Shown: in pieces, positions 16,093 to 24,115 of the stretch | How positions within the stretch are numbered: position 1 is the stretch's first letter | How the letters are laid out: every line of letters begins with the position of its first letter | Source: Alkalihalobacterium sp048323755 | GTDB lineage: Bacteria; Bacillota; Bacilli; Bacillales; Bacillaceae_F | Assembly: GCF_048323755.1 (NCBI RefSeq) | Contig: NZ_JBLWFS010000019.1 | Location: 1 to 64,000, forward strand | DNA length: 64,000 nt | Direction of reading: 5' to 3' | Program-made: the position numbers and the translations under genes | Notes under the pieces: model-generated | Database searches by the model: none | What the model was told of the DNA's origin: nothing | The model's input: only the letters and a program-made list of their open reading frames with translations

Positions 16093-17664
16093 ATGTTTTT
16101 TCGCATCGTTATCGTTATTCTTACCATTTTCTTATCTGCCTGCCAAGGAGCAAACGATCAAGGCGCGACTATTCAACAAATTGAACAAGATAAAATTAAG
16201 CCCGATAAGAAAGTTGTTCTTGTCATGATTGACTCGATGATGGGCTCGCTCATAGATAATAGTAAAGAAAAAGGAAAAATACCAGCCCTTGAATTCTTAA
16301 TAGAAAATGGTCAATACCATAAAGATTTAGTTGCACCCTTTCCATCGATGTCTGTTGTCATTGAAAGTACTTTAATGACTGGTAAAATGCCAGATGCTCA
16401 TAAAGTTCCAGGTCTCGTTTGGTATAATCCTGATGAAAATCGAATTGTTGATTACGGTTCAACTATGGAAAAGATGATCAAGTTGGGAATGAAACAGAGC
16501 TTAATTGATTCACTGTATCATTTGAACAATTCTCATCTAAGTCCACAAGTAACAACGATACATGAAGTCTTACAACAAAAGAGGTATTCGACAGGCTCTG
16601 TAAATTTTTTAATTTATCGTGGTCAAACGACTCATGATATGACACTGCCAGTCTTACTTGACCAGTGGTTAAATTTAAACGAGTCCCTTCAAACAAAAGG
16701 TCCTGACCTCTTAGCATTTGGAAGTGCTGTAAAACCTAAAGCGCTGGAAGGAAAGGATGTTCCCGATACTTTTTTATCTAACTTTGGTCTAAATGATGAG
16801 TATTCAGTTACAGTCGTAAGTGAGATGATCAAACAAGGAGAGCAGCCTGATTTTTTAGCTGTATTTTTACCGAGTTTTGATAAAGAGGCTCATAATCATA
16901 GTCCACATTATCGTGTCGGTTTTGAAAGAGCAGAAGCTTTCTTCCAAGAAATATTAAATAGCTATGACAGTTGGGATCAAGCCCTAGAGGAAAACATTTT
17001 TATCGTATTTGGAGATCACGGTCAAGATAAATTATTAGATGATGAATTTGCTATGTCCATACCGCTTCACGAGATCTACCAAGAATATTCTGTCGCTCCA
17101 TTAACTGACCATGCGACACAAGGTGATATAGTGATCGCTAATAATCATCGGATGTCTTATATCTATCCATTACAACATACTGGATTGTTACCAGATCTTG
17201 CAGAAACAGCGATGGTGGATAAGCGTATTGAATTTGCTTCGTGGATTGACGAAGATTGGGTCTATGTCATTTCACCAGACTATAACGATGCCTTTCGCTT
17301 TAGAGCTGGAGGCCCTTGGATTGACCGATATGAACAAACGTGGGAATGGGAAGGTAATGAAGAAATAGTTGGTCTCAAAATTGATGAAAAACGTTCACGA
17401 TTAAGCTACACCGATTTTCCAGACGTTTTAAATCATCTAATCACTGCCTTAAACAGTAACCATCACCCAGCGGTTGCCTTAGCAGCAAAGCCAGGTCATA
17501 CTTTCCATTCGGAAGGTGCGCCTCTTCACGTAGATGGAGGAGAACATGGTGGTTTACACAAAAATGATACATTAGGTGCTATCGTTATTGCTGGTACAGA
17601 TCAACCGTTTGAAAATCCACGGATGGTCGATTTAAAAGGTTACATTCTACAGTTTTTTAAATAA
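16093..17664 (+). CDS. Alkaline-phosphatase-superfamily lipoprotein (type I phosphodiesterase/nucleotide pyrophosphatase-like)
   Basis: 523 residues. The signal peptide ends in the lipobox LSAC with lipidated Cys17, so the enzyme should sit on the outer face of the membrane. Metal-site elements of the superfamily are present: VMIDSMM (Asp47), a nucleophile region FPSMSVVIESTLMTG, FDKEAHNHSP, VFGDHGQD and a late GGEHGG. The substrate cannot be read from sequence; phosphodiester or phosphoglycerol substrates are likely. It is co-transcribed with the upstream DUF421 gene and terminates in a strong hairpin. AAGGAGTGGGATC precedes the ATG. Confidence 0.8.
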   Translation: MFFRIVIVILTIFLSACQGANDQGATIQQIEQDKIKPDKKVVLVMIDSMMGSLIDNSKEKGKIPALEFLIENGQYHKDLVAPFPSMSVVIESTLMTGKMPDAHKVPGLVWYNPDENRIVDYGSTMEKMIKLGMKQSLIDSLYHLNNSHLSPQVTTIHEVLQQKRYSTGSVNFLIYRGQTTHDMTLPVLLDQWLNLNESLQTKGPDLLAFGSAVKPKALEGKDVPDTFLSNFGLNDEYSVTVVSEMIKQGEQPDFLAVFLPSFDKEAHNHSPHYRVGFERAEAFFQEILNSYDSWDQALEENIFIVFGDHGQDKLLDDEFAMSIPLHEIYQEYSVAPLTDHATQGDIVIANNHRMSYIYPLQHTGLLPDLAETAMVDKRIEFASWIDEDWVYVISPDYNDAFRFRAGGPWIDRYEQTWEWEGNEEIVGLKIDEKRSRLSYTDFPDVLNHLITALNSNHHPAVALAAKPGHTFHSEGAPLHVDGGEHGGLHKNDTLGAIVIAGTDQPFENPRMVDLKGYILQFFK

Positions 17665-17667
17665 GGG

Positions 17668-17697
17668 AAGAGGCTGACGTTAGACAGTCAGCCTCTT
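17668..17697. terminator. Bidirectional terminator between the phosphodiesterase and sodF genes
   Basis: 11-bp stem AAGAGGCTGAC (17668-17678) / GTCAGCCTCTT (17687-17697) followed by TTC and T-rich sequence. It sits between convergent stop codons. Confidence 0.85.
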
Positions 17698-17702
17698 TTC
17701 TA

Positions 17703-18602
17703 TTAAAACGGCTCCCACCGTAATTCACGAGCTTTCATATATCGTTCACTAACATGTGGCCAGTTTACGACATTCCACCAGTTATTAATGTACGGTTCCC
17801 GTTCATTTTTATATTGTAGGTAGTAGGCGTGTTCCCAAACATCTAGCGGTAATAATGGAACAACATCCCACTGGCTTAAATTTTGATGCTTTTCAGCCTG
17901 GAGAATTTCTAAACGATGGGCTCTTGGTGCCCACACTAATATCGCCCAACCGACAGCCTCTACTTTTTTAGCTGCTTCTGAGAAGTGCTTTTTAAATTGT
18001 TGAAAACTACCGAAATCTTTTATAATTTGATTAGCTAACTCCCCAGTCGGTTCTCCACCTCCTTTTGGGCTCATAACGTTCCAAAAGATCGTGTGTAAGT
18101 AATGCCCAGCCCCATTAAAAGCTGCTTCTCTTTCCCAATGCTTTATGAAATCGAAATTACCTGTTTTTCTAGCCTGCTCCATCTTTTTCTCTGCTTTATT
18201 TAATCCATCCACATAACTTTGATGATGTTCTTGATGGTGTAATCGCATAATCTCGGCTGCGATATAAGGTTCAAGTGCTTCGTAACTATAGGGTAGCGGT
18301 GGAAGTTGGTGTTCTCCAATAGGTACAGGCTGAAGAGGAACATTTCCCGCAGCACCAGCTTGTTCAGCTCGTTTCATATTTTGTGTAATCTGATCCCAAC
18401 TTTCATATAGCTTTTCAGTTTCAGCTTTTAATTTATCGGTAGTTGTACGCTGTACCAATAAACCTTTTACATGTTGCAAATTTTCCTCAAAGTTTTGGAT
18501 TTCACTTTGTTCTAACCTCTTTTTTACATTTACATCTAATTTAGACCATGCTTCTTCTAATTTCCCGGTCCAAACTTGCAGTTGCTTTTGATAGGCTTCC
18601 AT
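17703..18602 (-). CDS. sodF: Superoxide dismutase (Fe/Mn) with N-terminal extension, SodF type
   Basis: Disproportionates superoxide. 299 residues, against about 200 for ordinary Mn-SOD. Residues 1-95 form a charged helical extension. The SOD domain starts at about 100 (PPLPYSYEALEPYI). Metal ligands are in LHHQEHHQSYV, GAGHYLHTIFWN and the DVWEHAYYL box (Asp and His). This architecture is that of B. subtilis SodF. AAGGAGGAG precedes the ATG. It is a single-gene unit in the accessory block. Whether it uses Fe or Mn cannot be told from sequence alone. Confidence 0.87.
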   Translation of the reverse strand: MEAYQKQLQVWTGKLEEAWSKLDVNVKKRLEQSEIQNFEENLQHVKGLLVQRTTTDKLKAETEKLYESWDQITQNMKRAEQAGAAGNVPLQPVPIGEHQLPPLPYSYEALEPYIAAEIMRLHHQEHHQSYVDGLNKAEKKMEQARKTGNFDFIKHWEREAAFNGAGHYLHTIFWNVMSPKGGGEPTGELANQIIKDFGSFQQFKKHFSEAAKKVEAVGWAILVWAPRAHRLEILQAEKHQNLSQWDVVPLLPLDVWEHAYYLQYKNEREPYINNWWNVVNWPHVSERYMKARELRWEPF

Positions 18603-18736
18603 TAATAATGTCTCCTCCTTAAACGCGCAGTCATCGCTCTACTATATGCCTATACAACCCCACTTGGTGATAATCACATTCTAGGCGTTTATAACATATG
18701 TTATGGTTGATGAACGAACGATTAGGAGGGGTCTTT

Positions 18737-19540
18737 TTGAACACATTTCAAGAGGTTGCTTTATTTGAACATCGTTTTTGGTTGCAAGTATTAGGTGATC
18801 ATGCTCGATTTATCCGTGATGCACTATCCCCAATTGAGGAAGAAGAAGTCGAGATCGCCAAACAATACATTGAAACCTTTGACCAATTATTAGAAATATC
18901 ACGTCAAGAAATTAGTGGCGACCCGTTACAACAACTGACTGAACTATCTCTAGAGCAAGCCAAAGGAATTCGAGAATTTAAACTTCACATCATTCGTGAG
19001 CATTTAATTGGTGAAATTGAAATTGGTTTACCACCTACATTTTTAAATCATATGGTCAATGAAGTCGATGAGTATTTACGTATTCTTCCTTATTTAGTGG
19101 AAGAAAACATCCCCCCTGTAACTCACCCTCTCCATCATCACCTCGTTTGGCTTCTCGATGCTGCCGGCCATGCAGATGCCATTACAGGTGAACTAGATAT
19201 GGTTGAAAAGAAATTGAGTAAAAAAAGTGAAGAGTTTACAGAGACGTTTGAAGATTTTTATATCAAAGCTGTTGAATTGGCCGGGTATTTGCGAGCAAAT
19301 GTCGATAAATTCCCAGCACTTCATCGTTTTAATGATCAAGTAGAGTTAGAAATTGAGCTCTTCAAAGTATTTCTAAGAGAACTCGAAGAACTTGAAATGA
19401 CAAATAAGTTGTTAGGGACATTTTCAGAACTAATGGCCGATCATATGGCAAGAGAAGAATGTTACTACTTAATAAAATTGGCAGAATCAAGCGAAACTAC
19501 TATGCCAGATTGTGACCCCACCGCACCAAGAAACAAATAA
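18737..19540 (+). CDS. DUF2935 domain-containing protein
   Basis: 267 residues from a TTG at 18737, chosen because AGGAGGGG lies six bases upstream; an ATG at 18698 precedes that ribosome site and is rejected. It is all-helical with two related halves, each starting with an E-x-x-F/x-x-x-H-x-x-x-x pattern (VALFEHRFWLQVLGDHARFIRD near residue 5 and ELMADHMAREECYYL near the C-terminus). The many conserved His and Glu residues suggest a four-helix metal-binding bundle. The family is Bacillales- and Clostridia-enriched; its activity is unknown to me. Confidence 0.8.
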   Translation: MNTFQEVALFEHRFWLQVLGDHARFIRDALSPIEEEEVEIAKQYIETFDQLLEISRQEISGDPLQQLTELSLEQAKGIREFKLHIIREHLIGEIEIGLPPTFLNHMVNEVDEYLRILPYLVEENIPPVTHPLHHHLVWLLDAAGHADAITGELDMVEKKLSKKSEEFTETFEDFYIKAVELAGYLRANVDKFPALHRFNDQVELEIELFKVFLRELEELEMTNKLLGTFSELMADHMAREECYYLIKLAESSETTMPDCDPTAPRNK

Positions 19541-19568
19541 AAAAGTGCAGCATATGGCTGCACTTTTT
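19540..19568. terminator. Bidirectional terminator
   Basis: 12-bp stem AAAAAGTGCAGC (19540-19551) / GCTGCACTTTTT (19557-19568) between the convergent DUF2935 and ypuI genes, with T runs on both strands. Confidence 0.9.
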
Positions 19569-19572
19569 TTGC

Positions 19573-20064
19573 TTACTTTGTATGAAGCATCTTTGTTTGA
19601 AAATCTGTTTCATAATATTCCAGTTCTTCACGAATCGATTGAAATGGACCTTCAATGGATTTCATTAGATCCTTTAGAGATTCCGGTACGGGTTTTGAAA
19701 ATTTAATTGCATTTTTCCCAGTATACGCAGAACGACTGTCTTCAAACCAGTTATCAATACGAGGGTTAAAAAACTCCTCGATGCAATTATGATAAACCCA
19801 ATATAATGTTTTCTCAGCAGCTGTTTTACGGAACGTCTTTCCATTTAGAATGACTTCACTTGCATCTTTACCTTCTTCACAAAAAACTAGTACACGACGC
19901 AATGAAGAAAGAACCGCCTTGTAATATTCTTCATCTGTTTGGTTATCTTCACTTAACATTTCTGTTAATTTTGTTTCATTTAGGTACGTACTTATTTTTT
20001 CACAAATACCTTTTAAAGTATCATGTGCTAATGTTAATTGGCTTTCAACCAATGTATTCCCCAT
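19573..20064 (-). CDS. ypuI: YpuI-like protein (DUF3907)
   Basis: 163-residue soluble protein, mostly helical, beginning MGNTLVESQ. It lies in the place of ypuI of B. subtilis, next to the scpB-scpA genes, and its length and composition agree with that DUF3907 protein as I remember it. Motifs such as TLYWVYHNCIEEFFNPR and RSAYTGKNAIKF stand out, but no catalytic residues are evident. GGAGGTGTCACC precedes the ATG. Function unknown. Confidence 0.75.
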   Translation of the reverse strand: MGNTLVESQLTLAHDTLKGICEKISTYLNETKLTEMLSEDNQTDEEYYKAVLSSLRRVLVFCEEGKDASEVILNGKTFRKTAAEKTLYWVYHNCIEEFFNPRIDNWFEDSRSAYTGKNAIKFSKPVPESLKDLMKSIEGPFQSIREELEYYETDFQTKMLHTK

Positions 20065-20158
20065 GGTGGTGACACCTCCATTTTTATAATAACTATATTA
20101 TACGACACTTCGGACAAGAACACCTTACTATTTTTTGCAAAAGGTTCTTATGTATATA

Positions 20159-20545
20159 TTACAATTGGCTTTTTCCTTGTGTGACGAGGTTATTCATAAT
20201 TCCTTTAATTTGCTCAGGGTCAACGTCCCTAAATAAAGATTCCATTTCTTTAAGTTCATTAATGTATACTCGCTTTTTCTCTTTATTACCCGGATTTTGC
20301 AACAAGCAAACTAAAGCCACGATATCTTTAAATGTTATTTCTCTCTGATTTGTTGCTAAAATGGGATCTTCTTTAAAAGGAGATATCTCTGATGATTGTT
20401 CATCGAAGAAACGTACATATAACACATTTAGCTCCTTTTCTTGTCCATTATCAGTATATGTTACAGTAGAACGATTGAAGAAATCTTCAGACGTGTTGGG
20501 TTTTTCCTTTTCTAGTTCAATTCCTTCAGCCTTTAATATAATCAC
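20159..20545 (-). CDS. Hypothetical protein
   Basis: 128 residues, not recognised. It starts with GTG at 20545, with GGAGAGG five bases upstream. It has an acidic N-terminal half with a beta-strand-like stretch (ELNVLYVRFFDEQ) and a helical C-terminal half. No signal peptide or membrane segment. It lies downstream of scpB (47 bp) on the same strand, so it may be the last gene of the scpA-scpB operon. Confidence 0.65.
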   Translation of the reverse strand: MIILKAEGIELEKEKPNTSEDFFNRSTVTYTDNGQEKELNVLYVRFFDEQSSEISPFKEDPILATNQREITFKDIVALVCLLQNPGNKEKKRVYINELKEMESLFRDVDPEQIKGIMNNLVTQGKSQL

Positions 20546-20591
20546 AACAACCTCTCCTAACTGTAATGTAATATATTCTAATTATATCATA

Positions 20592-21221
20592 TTAACTTTC
20601 ACTGTTGTCCTCACTTAAGAGCGTCTCCATTCCTTCCTCAAACTTCTTAAAAAATAGATCTGCATCCTCTTCCAAGAACCCTTCGTCGACTTGATCTGGT
20701 AAAGGTGGTAATTCCTTTAGAGATTTTAAGCCAAAGTAATCTAAAAATTCCTTTGTAGTACCATATAATATCGCACGCCCACTACCTTCTGCACGTCCTA
20801 CATCTTTTATCAGTAATTTTGCCGTTAACGTTTGAATTGCTTTCTCCGTTTTAACCCCGCGTATTTCTTCTATTTCAACCCTGGTTATGGGCTGTTTGTA
20901 AGCTACAATCGCTAGAGTTTCAAGTGCAGCCTGAGACAAGCCTGTATGTCCCGGCGCTTCTACTAATTGCTGAAAGTAAAGTGCATGCTCTGGTTTGGTT
21001 GTTAATTGATAAGCACCAGCCATCTCAATTAATTGCATGCCGCGATTTATTTCTGTTAAATCAACTTCTAAATCGCGTAACACATCTTGCACCGTTTCTC
21101 GTTCCACTTTTAGAATGTTTGCTAGCTGTTCTTCTGTAAGTCCATCTTCACCAGCTACGAATAATAATCCTTCAATTATACCTTTTAATTCATCTAAACT
21201 AATTGGATTAAACAGCGTCAA
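20592..21221 (-). CDS. scpB: Segregation and condensation protein B
   Basis: Winged-helix kleisin-interacting subunit of the Smc-ScpA-ScpB condensin complex that organises and segregates the chromosome. 209 residues: two winged helices (about 10-80 and 95-165), including QAALETLAIVAYKQPITRVE and ELPPLPD near the end, followed by an acidic tail. The start is TTG at 21221, overlapping the scpA stop in TTGA, with GGAGGGG upstream inside scpA. Confidence 0.95.
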   Translation of the reverse strand: MTLFNPISLDELKGIIEGLLFVAGEDGLTEEQLANILKVERETVQDVLRDLEVDLTEINRGMQLIEMAGAYQLTTKPEHALYFQQLVEAPGHTGLSQAALETLAIVAYKQPITRVEIEEIRGVKTEKAIQTLTAKLLIKDVGRAEGSGRAILYGTTKEFLDYFGLKSLKELPPLPDQVDEGFLEEDADLFFKKFEEGMETLLSEDNSES

Positions 21222-21985
21222 TGAATAGACCCCTCCTCCTTGATGTAGATCATGATGTCAGAAAAATTATTTTCCTGTTCACAAATGATGGCATTTTTCT
21301 TCATTAATTCTAATACAGCTAAAAAAGAGATAACAATGTGTGATCGTTCAGGAACAGGGAACAACGAGTAAAAGCTTCGTTTTCCACCGGTACGGGTTAA
21401 ATCCTCCATAATCTCACCCATTCTCGTCTCGATCGAATACTCTTGACCTCTTACAGTTTTTGCCACGGGCGCTTGCATCTTTTTACGCTTAAGCATAGAT
21501 TTATAAGCATCTAGCATATCAAATAGAGTAATCCCTTTTAACGTTACTTCTTTTCTTTCCTCTTTTGGAAAATACCTTTCAAGGTTAACTGGGGGTTTCG
21601 TATGAATTAATGAACGCTCCACTTGACGATCTTGAAGCTCCATTGCCGCTTCTTTAAACTTTCTATATTCAATCAAACGCATCATAAGCTCTTCACGTGG
21701 ATCATCTTCATCTACTTCAATGCTTTCAACATTGTCCCATTCTTCTTGTTGCTTTGGGAGTAACATCTTACTTTTAATGGCTAGTAACGTTGCTGCCATC
21801 ACTAAATATTCACTTGCTATGTCTAATTGTAACTCCTGCATCGTTCGGATATATTGCATATACTGATCAGTTATTTTAGCGACTGGAATATCATATATAT
21901 CTACTTCTGCTTGATTTATTAAATGTAACAGTAAATCTAAAGGACCTTCAAATGTGTCCAGTTTCACACTGTACTGACTGTTCAT
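21218..21985 (-). CDS. scpA: Segregation and condensation protein A
   Basis: Kleisin subunit bridging the two heads of the Smc dimer. 255 residues. The N-terminal domain begins with the family pattern YSVKLDTFEGPLDLLLHLI and contains EYLVMAATLLAIKSKMLLP. A charged linker follows, and the C-terminal winged helix has SFLAVLELMKKNAI. Translationally coupled to scpB. Confidence 0.95.
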   Translation of the reverse strand: MNSQYSVKLDTFEGPLDLLLHLINQAEVDIYDIPVAKITDQYMQYIRTMQELQLDIASEYLVMAATLLAIKSKMLLPKQQEEWDNVESIEVDEDDPREELMMRLIEYRKFKEAAMELQDRQVERSLIHTKPPVNLERYFPKEERKEVTLKGITLFDMLDAYKSMLKRKKMQAPVAKTVRGQEYSIETRMGEIMEDLTRTGGKRSFYSLFPVPERSHIVISFLAVLELMKKNAIICEQENNFSDIMIYIKEEGSIH

Positions 21986-22161
21986 CTCATCACCAATTTC
22001 TATTTAAAACCGTTGCTAGACAGGATTATATCATACTTTTCATCCCACGATATTGATTATTTTCATTTATGTTTAGTCTTTTATCAGAGAGTCTTGTCAT
22101 TTTCCTAACGAATTTGCATATGATACACTTTTATTAACTAACTCGATGGGGGAGTCATTTC

Positions 22162-22683
22162 ATGAAATATCCACAAGCTTTTATAGACTATTTAATTTAC
22201 TTTCATAGTCAACGTGATTTTTTTGAGTGTCATGAAGTATTAGAGGAGCACTGGAAATCCGAAGAAGGCGGTAAAGAAAAGGTTTGGGTAGGGTTTATTC
22301 AAGTTTCAGTCGGCCTTTATCATTACCGTCGACAAAACTATGAGGGTGCCAAGCGAATGATCACAAGTGCAATACGTATATTGGGGCAAGAGAAAACAAA
22401 GGTTTCAGATTTAGGGATAAATAGTAAACAACTATTAATGGACTTACCTATTATTAAAAAGAATATTGAGAACAAACTGCCTTATCAAGATTATAATATT
22501 CCCATTGAAGATGACAGTCTCCTTCATGCTTGTACAAATCAATGTAAAAAAGAAAACCTTCAATGGTGTATTCCTAGCGACTTTAACGACCGTTATCTCA
22601 TAAATAAACACTCACTACGCAACCGCGAAGACGTTATTAATGAGAGATCTCGACAAAAACAATTGAAGAACAGAAAAAAGTAA
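22162..22683 (+). CDS. ypuF: DUF309 domain-containing protein YpuF
   Basis: 173 residues. The N-terminal DUF309 domain contains the signature FFECHEVLEEHWK and the VGFIQVSVGLYHYRRQNYEGA segment, a helical bundle with a conserved His-Glu pair. A basic, Asn/Lys-rich C-terminal tail follows. It is in the same position and orientation as ypuF of B. subtilis, divergent from scpA. GGGGGAG lies upstream of the ATG. Function unknown. Confidence 0.85.
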   Translation: MKYPQAFIDYLIYFHSQRDFFECHEVLEEHWKSEEGGKEKVWVGFIQVSVGLYHYRRQNYEGAKRMITSAIRILGQEKTKVSDLGINSKQLLMDLPIIKKNIENKLPYQDYNIPIEDDSLLHACTNQCKKENLQWCIPSDFNDRYLINKHSLRNREDVINERSRQKQLKNRKK

Positions 22684-22788
22684 GGCTGACCATGGAGTGT
22701 TTTGGCCCTCGTTCTTTTATATAAGATACATAAGTCTAGATAGTATTTATATCTTCGAGGTGCCTAACACTACTATCAGTCAACCTTT
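22681..22788. repeat. Long imperfect hairpin between convergent ypuF and ribT
   Basis: The arms are AAGGCTGAC...AGTGTTTTGGCCCTCG (22681-22714) and CGAGGTGCCTAACACT...CAGTCAACCTT (22756-22787). They pair over most of their length. The inner part also carries AAGATA/TATCTT. It fills the whole gap between the two stop codons and may serve as a two-way terminator. Confidence 0.6.
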
Positions 22789-23134
22789 ATACGTCTAGTA
22801 AACACGCAGAATAAAAGTCTTTTGTATCCTTATTTGGTTTAAGATTACCCGTGATTCTTTCTTGAACTGCTTGGAGCATTTGTTTACCAATTCCCTCGTC
22901 ACGAAAGGACGGGTTTACACAAACGTGGCACAATTCAAAATCTCCATCACCGTCTTCATAAATGCCAATTACACCTACAATATCTTCTTCTTTCCATAAA
23001 AATAATTGCCATCTGTCATCATGTTCATATTTTTCTATTGTTTCTTGTAACGTTTTAATTTGTTTTTGCTTCGGCATATATGATAATAGCCCCATCGCAA
23101 TCTTTTTGTAAGTAGATTTATATTTTATTAGCAT
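22787..23134 (-). CDS. ribT: GNAT-family acetyltransferase RibT
   Basis: 115-residue GCN5-type N-acetyltransferase. The acetyl-CoA loop is visible as NPSFRDEGIGKQML (R-x-x-G-x-G/A variant) after the beta strands VGVIGIY and FELCHVCVNP. The MLIKYKSTYKKIAMGLLSYMP start is typical of RibT, the last gene of the B. subtilis rib operon; its substrate is not established. GAGGGATTGAT precedes the ATG. A terminator-like hairpin and almost 390 bases separate it from ribH, so it is probably transcribed on its own here. Confidence 0.85.
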   Translation of the reverse strand: MLIKYKSTYKKIAMGLLSYMPKQKQIKTLQETIEKYEHDDRWQLFLWKEEDIVGVIGIYEDGDGDFELCHVCVNPSFRDEGIGKQMLQAVQERITGNLKPNKDTKDFYSACLLDV

Positions 23135-23375
23135 ATCAATCCCTCTTTAATCATTCTAGACCTGTGATGCGTAAGCTATCAAACTAAATTTTATCACATT
23201 CTGATGAAATATTGTGTGTTGTTTATGAAAATTTAGATAAACGTTACTTATAAAATATGTCAATTTCATAAAAATGTTAATAGGTTAAAGGTAGTTTTTT
23301 ATCAGAACACCGACTAAATTTAAAAATTCTGCGACCCTCTTTTTAGATATCGACTTTGAGATAAGTCAAACGAAA

Positions 23376-23408
23376 AGAGAGCATAGCATGTTCACTGCTA
23401 CACTCTCT
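23376..23408 (-). terminator. Terminator of the rib operon
   Basis: Minus strand: AGAGAG-tg-TAGCA, a 7-base loop, TGCTA-tg-CTCTCT, then TTTTCG. This is a stem with a small internal loop. It is the only structured element in the 389-base gap between ribT and ribH (23135-23523), apart from a weak hairpin near 23450-23490. Confidence 0.6.
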
Positions 23409-23523
23409 ACTCAACACCTTCTATAGATCGCCCATATTACAATTATTAAAGTTTTGCCTTGCCTTTTACTAATAAGAAGGTAAAACTACATCTCACACAA
23501 TTTTCGATGTAATGTTACACCGC

Positions 23524-23994
23524 TTATTGATTAAACGCGCGACTTAAATTTGCCATTTCAATTGCAGCGGCTGCAGCTTCCCAACCTTTATTCCCTGCTT
23601 TAGTACCTGCTCTTTCTATTGCTTGTTCAATCGTATCCGTTGTTAATACTCCAAAAATAACTGGTATCCCTGTTTGAAGTGACAAACTTGATACACCTTT
23701 TGCAGCTTCATTACAAACAAAGTCAAAGTGAGGTGTAGCACCACGAATGACCGTCCCAAGTGTAATAACAGCGTCATATTTATTTGTTTCAGCCATTTTT
23801 TTAGCAGCTAATGGAATTTCAAAAGCTCCAGGTACCCAAGCAATATCTACATCTTCCTCAGAAACACCGTGACGTTTAAGTGCATCTTCAGCACCGCCTA
23901 ATAACTTGCTCGTAATAAATTCATTAAAACGCCCGACAACGATTCCTACTTTAAGACCTGAACCAACTAAATTTCCTTCAAATACTTTTCCCAT
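23524..23994 (-). CDS. ribH: 6,7-dimethyl-8-ribityllumazine synthase
   Basis: Condenses 3,4-dihydroxy-2-butanone 4-phosphate with the ribitylamino-uracil to form lumazine, the penultimate step of riboflavin synthesis. 156 residues, full length. Landmarks are VGRFNEFITSKLLGGAEDAL, WVPGAFEIPLAAK, GTVIRGATPHFDFVCNEAAKG (with the catalytic His) and GVLTTDTIEQAIERAG. The family forms 60-subunit capsids around riboflavin synthase in Bacillus. AAGGAGGAAATAAT precedes the ATG. Confidence 0.96.
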   Translation of the reverse strand: MGKVFEGNLVGSGLKVGIVVGRFNEFITSKLLGGAEDALKRHGVSEEDVDIAWVPGAFEIPLAAKKMAETNKYDAVITLGTVIRGATPHFDFVCNEAAKGVSSLSLQTGIPVIFGVLTTDTIEQAIERAGTKAGNKGWEAAAAAIEMANLSRAFNQ

Positions 23995-24115
23995 TATTAT
24001 TTCCTCCTTATGTATGAGAAGGGGATGTATTCCCCCTCCATTCAGCTTGTAAAATTTTAGTAAAAATTCCCATGTAGCCTATAATATATCTTTTAGTTTT
24101 GATATAAATTTTTTA

